A stretch of DNA of 64,000 nt from Acetobacterium paludosum (GCF_008086595.1 NZ_RXYA01000016.1:1-64000), one strand, 5' to 3'. Shown: positions 17,359 to 26,548, counted from the stretch's first letter. The notes: generated by a model from the sequence alone, not told the origin. Translations and numbers: made by a program.

Positions 17359-18297
17359 ATGAAGAAACGTTTTTTTAAAAACGCATGTTTTAGTATTGCG
17401 TTCATTTTATTTTTAGGTCTGTTGCCGGGAGCGGTAATGGCTGAAGAAAATGACTCAAATAATTCCGCGGTTACAACTACTGTTGGAGCAGCGCAAGTAT
17501 TGCCGGCTTTATACTCGGCACGAATGACGGCGCCAGGGACAGATAATCCTTGCTTCTATGCAGATAATGCTTATTATCAAGGCGGCTATGGCATGCCGAA
17601 CTGCACTGCTTACGCCTGGGGACGGGCCTATGAAATTCTGGGAACCAAACCCAATTTGGACACTGGAAATGCCAATCAATGGTGGGATTACAATTTAAGT
17701 AATAGATGTTATCCTTGCGGATCAACTCCCAAATTGGGTGCCATCATTTGTTGGGGCGGTGGATCATCCGGACATGTGGCTGTTGTTGAGTCCATTGTCG
17801 ATAATGTGGTGACACTTTCTGAGTCAACCTGGAGCGGCATATTATTCCGCACCTATTCCTATAGCATCGGTGCTGAGGATGCAACCTCCGTCGGAGGTTT
17901 TCAGGGATATATTTACATCGGAGATTATGTGGATGCATCATCCGATATAACACCACCGGTGTTATCTGATGTTCAGGTAACAGAAGCTGATGAAAATGGC
18001 TTTACGGTAAGCTGCGCGGTATCGGATGTGGGAACCGGCGTTGATAAGGTAATGTTTCCAGTCTGGACGGATAAAGATGGTCAGGACGATCTAGTATGGT
18101 ATCCGGGAACCATCAGCGGCAATACGGCCAGCTGTCGGGTCTTGTATGCAGATCACAATGGTGAAGCCGGCGATTATACCATTCATGTTTACGCTTATGA
18201 TAAGGCCGGCTTAAGCACCACCGCAGCAGTTTCAATGCTGGCAGACAATGGAAAAAGCACTGAAACGTTTAAAAGCATCGGCGATATTAAGGTATAA
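17359..18297 (+). CDS. Secreted CHAP-domain cell-wall hydrolase with Bsp-like domain
   Basis: Signal peptide (KKR, hydrophobic core, AMA cleavage site near residue 28). A CHAP amidase/endopeptidase domain lies at about residues 60-195: nucleophile Cys in GMPNCTAYAWGRAY and His in GSSGHVAVVES. A beta-rich GBS Bsp-like/Ig-like domain follows at about 200-300 (ITPPVLSDVQVTE, AGDYTIHVYAYDKAG). Predicted to cut peptidoglycan peptides outside the cell. CAGGAGG ribosome site; monocistronic. Confidence 0.9.
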   Translation: MKKRFFKNACFSIAFILFLGLLPGAVMAEENDSNNSAVTTTVGAAQVLPALYSARMTAPGTDNPCFYADNAYYQGGYGMPNCTAYAWGRAYEILGTKPNLDTGNANQWWDYNLSNRCYPCGSTPKLGAIICWGGGSSGHVAVVESIVDNVVTLSESTWSGILFRTYSYSIGAEDATSVGGFQGYIYIGDYVDASSDITPPVLSDVQVTEADENGFTVSCAVSDVGTGVDKVMFPVWTDKDGQDDLVWYPGTISGNTASCRVLYADHNGEAGDYTIHVYAYDKAGLSTTAAVSMLADNGKSTETFKSIGDIKV

Positions 18298-18353
18298 GAA
18301 TTTCCTTTGAAGGTTGGAGTAAATTGAATTTTGTCTAGAAGCAGCATCAGAAA

Positions 18354-18402
18354 AGTGCCATCATTGAATGATAAAGGAAGCATATCATTCGATGATGGCA
18401 CT
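18354..18402. repeat. 20-bp inverted repeat downstream of CHAP gene
   Basis: AGTGCCATCATTGAATGATA / TATCATTCGATGATGGCACT, near-perfect arms around a 9-nt loop; no T-run, so not a canonical terminator. Confidence 0.8.
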
Positions 18403-18529
18403 GAATTATTTACAGTCTCATCTAAATTAAAGACGCGTTTTTCTTTATTCATTTGATCACACGATTATGATATACTGATCATAGGTAAAGCCAACGTTTA
18501 CCCAATCTATTTTTTAGGGGGATAATAAA

Positions 18530-21500
18530 ATGGCTAACGTGTTTTCTTCCAAGGCTTTAGAAGCCAATCTTACCCAGACCCGTGAAACCATCACCGAAAT
18601 TCCGGCGATACAGCAGTGGTTTGGAGAATTATCAAAATCGTACTGGGGTATTCACAAAAGGACCCAGGAATTTCTGGTGGAGTTGAATCACAAGTACCGG
18701 AATAATCAATACGTCATCGAATCGCTAAAAACCATCTGCCTTGACGATTTATGGCTGTATGGTGCCCTTGACGAGTCGGAGCAGGCGCTCGGCGTATTGG
18801 CTGAGATCATCAGGTCTGTTTTACATTCTAAACTGGAGGACAGCCAGAGAGTCCTTCTTATTCAGGTTCTGATTCGGTTTATGGACCGGCTGACAAATCT
18901 TGACGACTTCCCCAAAACTATTATTCATCAGTGTGTTGACGTCCTGCAAGAGGACCGGGTTCATCATCAGCTTTTATATGTAAAAAATTCCGATTACTTC
19001 AAAATTTACCTCAATAAAGTCGCAGAGCAGCCGGAATTCGCTCCGGTTTTACAGGAAATCACATCCAGCTTATTAGAACAGTGCATTGATTACTGGGAGC
19101 GCACCTCTTTAGCGGAAGAGTGGTTTGATTCGAAACAACCGCTTTTTCATAACATGAATGGGCAGAAAATCAAGGGCATCGGTCATCCGTTTTTTGACCG
19201 CCTTCGGGAAGAAAAAAATCAGGCAACCGATTGGAGCGGTATTCAGAAACTGATGTTTTACAATGATATCGCCAATTATTTCCGTAGCTTTTCGGAAAAA
19301 TTTTCTTCCAATCTGGAAACCATTTACTATCTTTATTACCTTCTGCATTTGCCGGGGATGGCGACCCTCAATGACCATCTCATCTATGATATTAATCGTA
19401 ATTTGAGAAATATATTTGATGAGCTGGATTCCGAAGAGATCACTGATTTTCTCACGACCATTATGGTGGAGTTCCAGGAACTCAGAGAAGATCATGGGGG
19501 CACTTTACTGGATTGCATGCTAACCCTGGGCAAAGAGATTATTGCCACTGGCGATACGGCCAACATTGAATATTTCACAAAATCTTTGATCAAGCTGGGT
19601 TTTAACTACCCGGGAAAGCTTAGTCTGAACAATGACTGGCAGATTCTAATCAATTCAAATCATGTCAAAAATATCCGGGTTTGGCTGGAGTTAATTGAAC
19701 AAGACCCCAAGGCCATGCGGGAGCTGCTGGCTGCCCTGATCATGAACCTCAAACTGGGCGGGATTTTTATTTCAGATACTGATCTCTTCCAACGGGATAT
19801 TACCAAGCTGCTCAATTCGGACATCGAACCCGTTTACCGGGAAATCAAGCAGCTGGCGAGAATCTTTCCCGTTTATTTTCGGGAAATCGGAGCCGAGGGA
19901 GAGCTACGGGAAGTGACAACGGCCATTGATGAAGCTTCAAAGCGAAAAGACCGGCTCATCCACTTTATGCGCAAGCAGATTCATATCGAAAGCAACAATA
20001 CCCATATTGAGCTGTCAAAAAAGATCATCACCTACTGGTATGACGGGAATAAAGAACCCTTGCAGGACATCATTCCAGATGAGATTTATATCAATTTGGA
20101 GCAACAGAGCAAGTGGTTTCAAAAGCCCCATGAAACGCTGATTCGGCTCTGCCGGGAAGTTGCGTCCAGTCCCGAGGAGCTGATGAATCTGGATATTGAG
20201 GCGATCAAAAAAGCTCTGAACAAATTACCGTCCGACGCAAATCTGGATGTGACAAGAGTGTTGGATCTCTTTCAGGTCTATTTTCTGCTGCTGGAGAAAT
20301 ATTCCTTTGAATTCGAGGATGTTCTGGCCATGCTGAAAAACTACAGCCTGCATATCACCGGAGACCTGACAAAATTAAAGAAAAGTCTTAAGCACAACCA
20401 AAAGGAGGAGGCCATTCACCAGATTTACAATCTCATGAACCATCTGAAGGAAATTATCTTGGACCCCAACGAAAGTGAAGCATTTGAAAATATTTATTAC
20501 AAAAGGCATATTGCGGTTGATATCCCTTCTATGTATGGTGCCTATATGGAGCCAAAATTTGATGCTCTGGGTCTCATGTACCGGCTTGAAAGAACCGTGG
20601 CAAAGCTCATGACGCAGGTCACCCAGCCCTTTAATTCCGAATACATTACCGCCAAGACCTTCCGGCAGATTTATCATATCCTGGTCCTGTTCAAGGATGG
20701 TCTGGAGCTTGATGGCATTTACAACCAGGGCTTCAACTCCCATCTGGATATGCTGAAATTTGGTCTGGCCTCGCCGAGTTTTTCCATCGACCAGTATATT
20801 AATATTTTTCAGTTTATGGCAAACGATATCAAACAGATTATCAGCGAGTATTTCTTCGATCTTTTTGAAAGGCCCATGAAGGTGATTATTCCCCAGGTTC
20901 TGGCTACAAAGGAGGTCAAATTTGAAGGCGACAGCCGAAAATTCTACCATATGGAATCTGAGAAATTCTTGCGGGACAATCTGTCAACCGCCTTTCTGGT
21001 TCAGGATTTGGATAACTTTATCACCGACACCATCAATGGTTTGCGAAGCATGATAAAAAACTATTCCAATTCCTTCATTCAAAGCATGATGACCTATGAT
21101 CCTGATATGGCGTTCAGTCTGTTAACTCAAAAGAGTGGAAAAATCAATAATCCGGTATTCCTGGGGGCGAAGGCCTATTTTCTGAAAAAGATGATCAGCT
21201 ATGATTTTCCGGTTCCGCCGGGTTTTGTCATTACCACTGAGGTCTTTCGCCACAAGGATATCATCGAAGGGCATCCGGATATGATGCGGGATATGGATTT
21301 GCTTATCGAAAGCCACATTGCTTATATTGAAGAGCTGACCGGACAGCATTACGGGAAGGCCGAAAAACCACTGTTTCTTTCCGTTCGCTCGGGCTCTTCC
21401 ATTTCCCTGCCGGGGGCCATGAAAACATTTTTGAACGTTGGGATGAATGATGAAATTGCCGCGGCATACAGCCGCAAAAAGGGTTTCGGATGGACCGCCT

Positions 21501-22618
21501 GGGACTGCTACCGTCGTTTTCTGCAAAGCTGGGGAATGGCCTATGGGATCGATCGGGACATTTTCGACCAGATCATGCAGGAGCATAAGGAACGACAGCA
21601 AGTCGATTTGAAAATTCAATTTACCGCTGATCAGATGAAGGACATAGCCTTTAATTACAAAAAAGTACTTGCCGACCATCACATTGAAATTGAACGGGAT
21701 CCCTTTAAACAGCTGAAGCAGGCCATCCGTTCCGTTTTGGACTCATGGTCCTCGGAAAGCGCCGTCTATTACCGTAATCATCTGCAGATCGCCGATGATT
21801 GGGGAACCGCAGTGGTCGTTCAAAAGATGGTGCTGGGAAATCGTTCGTCCCGGTCCGGCACCGGAGTCGTCTTCACCAGCAGTCCTTTTAACGGCCGATC
21901 GGGAATCCATCTGTACGGAGATTTTGCTCTGTGCAGTCAGGGCGAGGACGTCGTTTCGGGTCTGGTCAATACGTTGCCAATTAGTGAGGCGCAGCGGAAG
22001 AAGCATGATCAGGACAGCACCCTGTCATTGGAGTCGGAATTCCCCAAGATTTATGAGGCCCTCGCGCACTATGCGAATCGACTCATTGAGGAGTATGGTT
22101 TTGTTCATCAGGAAATGGAATTTACTTTTGAATCGGAATATCCGGAAGATTTATATATTTTGCAGACCCGGAATCAGGATCTGAAAAAGCAGACGTCCTT
22201 TACGAGCTTTCTTCCTTCGCCTCATGAAATGGAACTGGTGGGCCATGGCATTGGAATGAGCAGCGAGGTTTTGTCGGGCCTGCTGGCCTTTGATATGGCA
22301 GATATGGAGGGCTTGAAAAGGAATTATCCAGATGCGAAAATCATTCTGATCAGACCGGATACGGTACCGGATGATATTCCCCTGATTTTTGTCTGCGACG
22401 GCCTCATCACGGCCAAAGGTGGGGTGACCTCCCACGCCGCCGTGGCAGCAGCCAGCATCGGAAAGATCTGTATCGTCAAATGCAGAGGTCTTGAAGTGAA
22501 TGATTCCCAGAAGGAATGCCTCATCAATGGCCATCGATTCAAGTCGGGAGACCCTATTTCCATCGACGGCGGCCTCGGCAACATCTACAAAGGCAACTAT
22601 GAGATCGGCGAACTCTGA
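18530..22618 (+). CDS. Large PEP-synthase/dikinase-like protein, substrate unknown
   Basis: 1362 residues. Roughly the first 860 residues are helical and match no domain I know. A PPDK/PEP-synthase-type ATP-grasp domain follows (about 865-1225: NNPVFLGAKAYFLKKM, VPPGFVITTEVF, SVRSGSSISLPGAMKTF, HQEMEFTF, YILQTRNQ), then a swivelling phosphohistidine domain (about 1255-1350) with LITAKGGVTSHAAVAA, His1302 being the phospho-acceptor. The PEP/pyruvate TIM barrel is absent, so it is not a PPDK; architecture recalls rifampin phosphotransferase and water dikinases. It should autophosphorylate from ATP and pass phosphate to an unknown acceptor. GGGGG ribosome site; own transcription unit, visibly richer in GC than flanks. 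Confidence 0.85.
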   Translation: MANVFSSKALEANLTQTRETITEIPAIQQWFGELSKSYWGIHKRTQEFLVELNHKYRNNQYVIESLKTICLDDLWLYGALDESEQALGVLAEIIRSVLHSKLEDSQRVLLIQVLIRFMDRLTNLDDFPKTIIHQCVDVLQEDRVHHQLLYVKNSDYFKIYLNKVAEQPEFAPVLQEITSSLLEQCIDYWERTSLAEEWFDSKQPLFHNMNGQKIKGIGHPFFDRLREEKNQATDWSGIQKLMFYNDIANYFRSFSEKFSSNLETIYYLYYLLHLPGMATLNDHLIYDINRNLRNIFDELDSEEITDFLTTIMVEFQELREDHGGTLLDCMLTLGKEIIATGDTANIEYFTKSLIKLGFNYPGKLSLNNDWQILINSNHVKNIRVWLELIEQDPKAMRELLAALIMNLKLGGIFISDTDLFQRDITKLLNSDIEPVYREIKQLARIFPVYFREIGAEGELREVTTAIDEASKRKDRLIHFMRKQIHIESNNTHIELSKKIITYWYDGNKEPLQDIIPDEIYINLEQQSKWFQKPHETLIRLCREVASSPEELMNLDIEAIKKALNKLPSDANLDVTRVLDLFQVYFLLLEKYSFEFEDVLAMLKNYSLHITGDLTKLKKSLKHNQKEEAIHQIYNLMNHLKEIILDPNESEAFENIYYKRHIAVDIPSMYGAYMEPKFDALGLMYRLERTVAKLMTQVTQPFNSEYITAKTFRQIYHILVLFKDGLELDGIYNQGFNSHLDMLKFGLASPSFSIDQYINIFQFMANDIKQIISEYFFDLFERPMKVIIPQVLATKEVKFEGDSRKFYHMESEKFLRDNLSTAFLVQDLDNFITDTINGLRSMIKNYSNSFIQSMMTYDPDMAFSLLTQKSGKINNPVFLGAKAYFLKKMISYDFPVPPGFVITTEVFRHKDIIEGHPDMMRDMDLLIESHIAYIEELTGQHYGKAEKPLFLSVRSGSSISLPGAMKTFLNVGMNDEIAAAYSRKKGFGWTAWDCYRRFLQSWGMAYGIDRDIFDQIMQEHKERQQVDLKIQFTADQMKDIAFNYKKVLADHHIEIERDPFKQLKQAIRSVLDSWSSESAVYYRNHLQIADDWGTAVVVQKMVLGNRSSRSGTGVVFTSSPFNGRSGIHLYGDFALCSQGEDVVSGLVNTLPISEAQRKKHDQDSTLSLESEFPKIYEALAHYANRLIEEYGFVHQEMEFTFESEYPEDLYILQTRNQDLKKQTSFTSFLPSPHEMELVGHGIGMSSEVLSGLLAFDMADMEGLKRNYPDAKIILIRPDTVPDDIPLIFVCDGLITAKGGVTSHAAVAAASIGKICIVKCRGLEVNDSQKECLINGHRFKSGDPISIDGGLGNIYKGNYEIGEL

Positions 22619-22642
22619 AAATTTAAAAGCCCCAAGGGCAAC

Positions 22643-22671
22643 TTGTCTAAACTTTGATAAATATGTTATCA
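22643..22671 (+). promoter_or_regulatory. Predicted promoter for thymidylate-synthase-like gene
   Basis: TTGTCT, 17-bp spacer, TTATCA, about 90 bp upstream of the ATG. Confidence 0.5.
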
Positions 22672-22762
22672 TTAATGAAAAGCAATATTAACCAAGAAAG
22701 GAATTTAGAAATTTATAAGGTGCAATATCAGTAGGCGGCATATTATAAAAAACTAAAGATAA

Positions 22763-23518
22763 ATGATGATTACTTATATACACGAAAAAGAACTGCATAA
22801 AGGGATCGAGGCGGCGATGAAAGCTTTAAATAAGGCGGAGGTCGTGACCGGAAAAAATCAGGATCGGGAAGATCATTTAAAAGAAATACATCTTGTCATG
22901 GATATCGATAGTATCCAGAATGTGAAAATCACCATGGCCATGCCGGCCGGATTGGAAACCCTTGTGGACTACGTTCTGGAGATGGTTGAAGGAACAAAAG
23001 ATTTTGAAAAGGATATGTATGGGTACACGTATCATGATTTATTCGCAGAAAATATTGACTTCGTTATCAATAAATTAAAAGCAGATCCGAATACCAGACA
23101 GGCAACGCTGCATGTTTCTAATCAGAAGGCTGCAAGACTGAGTGATCCGCCCTGTCTGCAATTAATACACTACACTGTTAAAAACGGTAAATTAAACACC
23201 AATGTCGTATTTAGAAGCAACGACGGTGTCAAGGCGGTTGCCATGAATGTCTTTGCATTAATTGAACTGTCAAGGTATATTGCTAAAGAAGTGGGCATTA
23301 AAGAGCTTGGGTCCTACACTCACGATGCGATCAGCTACCACGCTTACAGCCGGGACTGGGTGGCGCTGGAAGGATACTGTAAAATGTTTGATCAGAAAGA
23401 CTGCACCATTGATTATGCGGATTATCGGGAAGTGTTTGACGAGTATGCAGCTGAAAGCAGAGAAAAATGTAAAAAATTACAGAAAGTGCAAGAAGAAAAA
23501 AGAAGGCAGGCGTGTTGA
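22763..23518 (+). CDS. Thymidylate synthase-like protein
   Basis: 251 residues related to the ThyA/dCMP hydroxymethylase fold: catalytic-site-like SDPPCLQLIHYTV (Cys131), RSNDGVKAVAMNVFALIELSRYIA matching the RSxDxxxGxxxN dUMP-binding stretch, and ISYHAYSRDW near the end. Sequence around the Cys lacks the usual PPCHxxxQF, so activity on dUMP is not certain. A Lys-rich tail follows. Ribosome site is weak. A divergent member, possibly acting on another pyrimidine. Confidence 0.75.
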   Translation: MMITYIHEKELHKGIEAAMKALNKAEVVTGKNQDREDHLKEIHLVMDIDSIQNVKITMAMPAGLETLVDYVLEMVEGTKDFEKDMYGYTYHDLFAENIDFVINKLKADPNTRQATLHVSNQKAARLSDPPCLQLIHYTVKNGKLNTNVVFRSNDGVKAVAMNVFALIELSRYIAKEVGIKELGSYTHDAISYHAYSRDWVALEGYCKMFDQKDCTIDYADYREVFDEYAAESREKCKKLQKVQEEKRRQAC

Positions 23519-23543
23519 CAACTGCAAAATAATATGCTAAAAT
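23515..23543 (+). promoter_or_regulatory. Promoter of CDF leader
   Basis: TTGACA, 17-bp spacer, TAAAAT. The -35 box overlaps the stop codon of the preceding gene. Transcription should begin near 23550, leaving a leader of about 200 nt. Confidence 0.75.
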
Positions 23544-23596
23544 TTGAAAATTACATATAAAAATACAAGCATGTAGAATTTAAATTTCAATATGCT

Positions 23597-23690
23597 GGGC
23601 CTTTATTGGCAGCGGGTGATATCCTGTGGGACTTCAATCACAATTGATGGTTCCACAGGATATTTTTCGTCGGAAGTTGCTGCAATGCCC
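23597..23690 (+). promoter_or_regulatory. Structured leader with attenuator-like hairpin, metal riboswitch candidate
   Basis: Nested pairing GGGC/GCCC, TTGGCAGC/GCTGCAA and a strong inner stem ATATCCTGTGG / CCACAGGATAT (23619-23663) followed by TTTT, all between a good promoter and a metal-exporter gene. I could not match it with confidence to a known riboswitch class; NiCo (czcD) is the first candidate given the gene. Confidence 0.5.
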
Positions 23691-23748
23691 GGAAACAAAA
23701 AAGAAACATACAGGTCCTGTTTCAGGTGATTTTAGGAGGAAAAGTTTT

Positions 23749-24669
23749 ATGTCTACATCAAATCGAAAAACAAAAGTTGCTTTATTGTCCATTTGTTCAA
23801 ACACCGTGCTGATTATTTTGAAAATAATGGCCGGCCTACTGAGTGGTTCCGTCAGTATTATTTCGGAGGCGATCCATTCTTCAATGGATCTTGTCGCCTC
23901 ACTTGTCGCTTTTACAGCAGTTCGTAAATCCTCAAAACCAGCAGACCGGGATCATCCTTACGGCCATGGTAAAATTGAAAACCTGTCCGGCATTGTGGAA
24001 GGTATATTGATCTTTATTGCGGCTGGGCTGATTGTGTTTGAAGCGGTGAAAAAAATGTTTGAACCGATTGAAATTGAACAGGCGTGGGTTGCCATCGCCG
24101 TGATGACGGTCGCTGCCCTGGTTAATTTCTTCGTTTCAAAAACAATATACAAAGTAGCCAAAGAAGAAGATTCCATGGCACTCGAAGCGGACGCACTTCA
24201 TCTGAAAACCGATGTGTATACATCTTTGGGAGTCGGTATTGGCATTCTGCTCATTAAACTCACCGATTTTATGATACTGGATTCAATTGTGGCTATTTTA
24301 GTGGCGCTGCTGATTGTCAAGGAAGCCTGGAGTCTATGTTATAATGCGCTAGAGTATCTCATGGATATCCGGCTTTCAGATGAAGAAGAGCAGGAAATAA
24401 AAGGTGTGATTGAGAAGGTTAAAGATAAGAATGCACAGCAATTGATCGATTATCATAAGCTGAAGACAAGAAAGTCGGGAAATGTCAGACACATCGATTT
24501 TCATATCACCGTTGATCCGAGCCTTACCGTGAAGGAAGCCCATGATATTGTCGGCTGTTTGAAAAAGGAATTGTGTGATGCCTTGAAAAACACCCGCGTG
24601 AGTGTTCATATCGATCCGTATAATGGTCAGGAAAATAATGATGAATTGGACGATCATGAGACCATTTAG
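23749..24669 (+). CDS. Cation diffusion facilitator (CDF) metal exporter
   Basis: H+-coupled divalent-metal efflux protein. From the ATG at 23749 (AGGAGG 9 nt before) 306 residues: six membrane helices, metal-site motif SEAIHSSMDLVASLVAF in helix 2 (HxxxD), DHPYGHGKIENLSG loop, EADALHLKTDVYTSLGV in helix 5 (HxxxD), and a C-terminal CTD with HIDFHITVDP. A more upstream in-frame start lies inside the leader hairpin and is rejected. The two HxxxD sites suggest Zn, Co, Fe or Ni range; not resolvable further. Confidence 0.93.
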   Translation: MSTSNRKTKVALLSICSNTVLIILKIMAGLLSGSVSIISEAIHSSMDLVASLVAFTAVRKSSKPADRDHPYGHGKIENLSGIVEGILIFIAAGLIVFEAVKKMFEPIEIEQAWVAIAVMTVAALVNFFVSKTIYKVAKEEDSMALEADALHLKTDVYTSLGVGIGILLIKLTDFMILDSIVAILVALLIVKEAWSLCYNALEYLMDIRLSDEEEQEIKGVIEKVKDKNAQQLIDYHKLKTRKSGNVRHIDFHITVDPSLTVKEAHDIVGCLKKELCDALKNTRVSVHIDPYNGQENNDELDDHETI

Positions 24670-24750
24670 AATAAGAAATAGTTGTTTACTCATCTCAAAA
24701 TGATTGAGACAAGTTCTAGAGAAACTGTGTAAAAAAAGACTTGTGAGAAA

Positions 24751-24800
24751 AACGTAAAAAAAGCAACGTACCCATCCGGGGGATGTTGCTTTTTTACGTT
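24751..24800 (+). terminator. Terminator-like palindrome, copy 1 of a dispersed element
   Basis: Long stem AACGTAAAAAAAGCAAC / GTTGCTTTTTTACGTT (one bulged base) with GC-rich loop CCCATCCGGGG. Terminates the CDF unit. A second copy with the loop in inverse orientation lies at 37068-37115. Confidence 0.88.
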
Positions 24801-24816
24801 TCCCTCATAGACCTGA

Positions 24817-24951
24817 GACCAGAGTTTTAAAGACCGCCGTTTCCATCTGGAAACAGGAGGAAATTTAAAAATACTAAAAACAGCTAAGCTTTTGGAAGGC
24901 GCAGTCGATTATCATAATAGCAGAGATCGCAGTGAAAAATCAACAAAATAG
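24817..24951 (+). other. Open frame just upstream of DUF4391, possible tail of a lost gene
   Basis: Forty-four codons without a start, reading protein-like at the end (LKTAKLLEGAVDYHNSRD) and stopping 18 bp before the DUF4391 start. DUF4391 genes usually follow a helicase or methyltransferase gene, so this may be the last part of one. Inference only. Confidence 0.25.
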
Positions 24952-24969
24952 GAATGTGAAGGTGATGAT

Positions 24970-25719
24970 ATGATCAATTTGCCAAACAGCACCAAGGTTT
25001 GTAAACAAATGCCAAAAGAAATGTTTTATAAATACTTGAACTTTTCCGAGTCATTAAAAAAGTTATTTATTGGCGAAATTGAAGGCATCATCTGGATGAA
25101 TCAGATTTCTCTCGAGACGATGATCATCAGCCCGGGAGAAGCGGTCACGGAAATAGCTGTCTATGAGATCAGTCTAAATCGACAGGAAATTAATCCAAAT
25201 CTGTTGAAAATTCTGAACCGAGAAATCGATCAACATGCCATCTTTATCGTCCGGTACGAAGAATGGGGAAAAATTTTGTGCTGCGGGAAAGAAACCGAAA
25301 ATGATTTTAAGGTCGATACCTGTTTCCAGACCAGCTGGATGCTCCATGAGGATTTAATTCTGGAAATCCAGGGATTCGATCTGGATCAGGTTTATGAAAA
25401 CTTTCTGATGCAGATCACCGGTGAAAAAATACCGATTGAAAATGAGGCCAAAGCGAAAGTCAGCCATGAAAAAGAAGAAAAACTGAAAAAAATGGCAGCG
25501 GCCATCAGAAAAATTGAAGCGCAGATGAATAGTGAAACATTGTTCGTCCGACAGTTAAAACTCATGAATGATCTGAAAATTGCAAAAGAAGAAATACAGG
25601 TGTACAGAATATCAAAGCAGGTACCGGTGGAAAGTTTTCAGCCGGAAACAATGGATTTGACTCTGAACACTATTGAAACGATCCATCTCATTTTGCCGAA
25701 TGTGGTCATGAAACTATAA
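24970..25719 (+). CDS. DUF4391 domain protein
   Basis: 249 residues over the full DUF4391 pattern: N-terminal LPNSTKVCKQMPKEMFYKY, the IGEIEGIIWMNQISLETM strand pair, EIAVYEISL, and a C-terminal coiled coil (KMAAAIRKIEAQMNSE, RQLKLMNDLKIAKEEI). Function unknown; in other genomes members sit beside SNF2-type helicases and DNA methyltransferases in defence-type loci. Here it is alone. GAAGGTGATG ribosome site. Confidence 0.8.
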   Translation: MINLPNSTKVCKQMPKEMFYKYLNFSESLKKLFIGEIEGIIWMNQISLETMIISPGEAVTEIAVYEISLNRQEINPNLLKILNREIDQHAIFIVRYEEWGKILCCGKETENDFKVDTCFQTSWMLHEDLILEIQGFDLDQVYENFLMQITGEKIPIENEAKAKVSHEKEEKLKKMAAAIRKIEAQMNSETLFVRQLKLMNDLKIAKEEIQVYRISKQVPVESFQPETMDLTLNTIETIHLILPNVVMKL

Positions 25720-25899
25720 GCTAAGCATGCAAAAGCCGGAGAATATATAATATCTGGTTAAATTATGTGATGGCTGTTTTATATAGGGCGGGAGTGATTT
25801 TAATGCTCTGTAAAGCATTTTATTGAGTGATGAAAAACCATTTTACAAAGCTGCATATTTTAATATACGAATTTAATACAAACGTTTACAATTTATCTA

Positions 25900-25927
25900 T
25901 TTACTTCCCGGGAAAAGGTGCTATAAT
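25900..25927 (+). promoter_or_regulatory. Promoter for non-coding transcript
   Basis: TTTACT, 16-bp spacer, TATAAT (25922-25927). The next protein gene starts 800 bp downstream and has its own promoter. Confidence 0.65.
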
Positions 25928-25933
25928 GAAATC

Positions 25934-26482
25934 ATATCAAAGATCAACTCAAACCTTTTCTGAATTGAATGATTACGGTCATTTAAAAGTGAACAATCGC
26001 TTAACGCACCAATAGAATTAAAGAAGTGACCCGAGGTTGAAGAAGAAAATTTGACCATGATGAAGTGATTTAATTTTAAAGGATAGGGCAGATTTGAATT
26101 AAAAAACAGATCACTCCGAAATGAGAAAAGGGAAGAAGTCTTGCTAGAGAATTAAATGACAGATATTGAAAGATCATTTATTAAGTCGAAAGAAAATCTC
26201 TCACGGTTTATAAAAACCTCTTCTGATTGAAAAAAATTGGAAACGAGAAATAGGCTCAGATCAACGATGATAACTAAAATAGCTTAAGATAGTTTTCAAG
26301 TGCGTGACAGAATCCTGATTTAAAAAGTAGAATGACCCGAAAAGTAAGTGGTATTTGCATTGGAAAGTGAAAAAGAAGGTTTTTGATAAAATCAAAAGAA
26401 GGAGTCCAAACGGATGCCAACTGAGATTAACGGCTAGGCCGGTTCTGCAGGTAAAAATGTGGAATCGGCTCTAGTCTTTTTT
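25934..26482 (+). ncRNA. Candidate large structured RNA, about 550 nt
   Basis: This 1-kb gene-free stretch contains a promoter, no credible reading frame, a purine-rich body and a terminator (CTAGGCCGGTT / AATCGGCTCTAG, then six T at 26477-26482). Local stems can be seen, e.g. TAAATGA/TCATTTA near 26145-26175, GGTTT/AAACC near 26206, AGTGAT/ATCACT with TTTAATT/AATTAAA near 26065-26115. A long-range pair joins the 5' end (ATCA..AAACCTT near 25950) to AAGGTTTTTGAT near 26385. Base pairing was read by eye. It does not show the signatures of RNase P, tmRNA, SRP RNA or group II introns. Confidence 0.45.
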
Positions 26483-26548
26483 GGGGTTGGTCTATAGAAC
26501 CTCTTAAAGTTAAACAGGACAGCAATTATTATTAATTAACGCAAACCA

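Noticed and set aside
18195-18452. Minus-strand 85-codon frame between CHAP and dikinase genes
   Set aside because: Runs through a 20-bp palindrome and the CHAP gene's 3' end; no ribosome site or recognisable content.
25827-26015. 62-codon frame at the start of the gene-free region
   Set aside because: It spans the promoter at 25900-25927 and lacks a ribosome site; the non-coding interpretation fits better.
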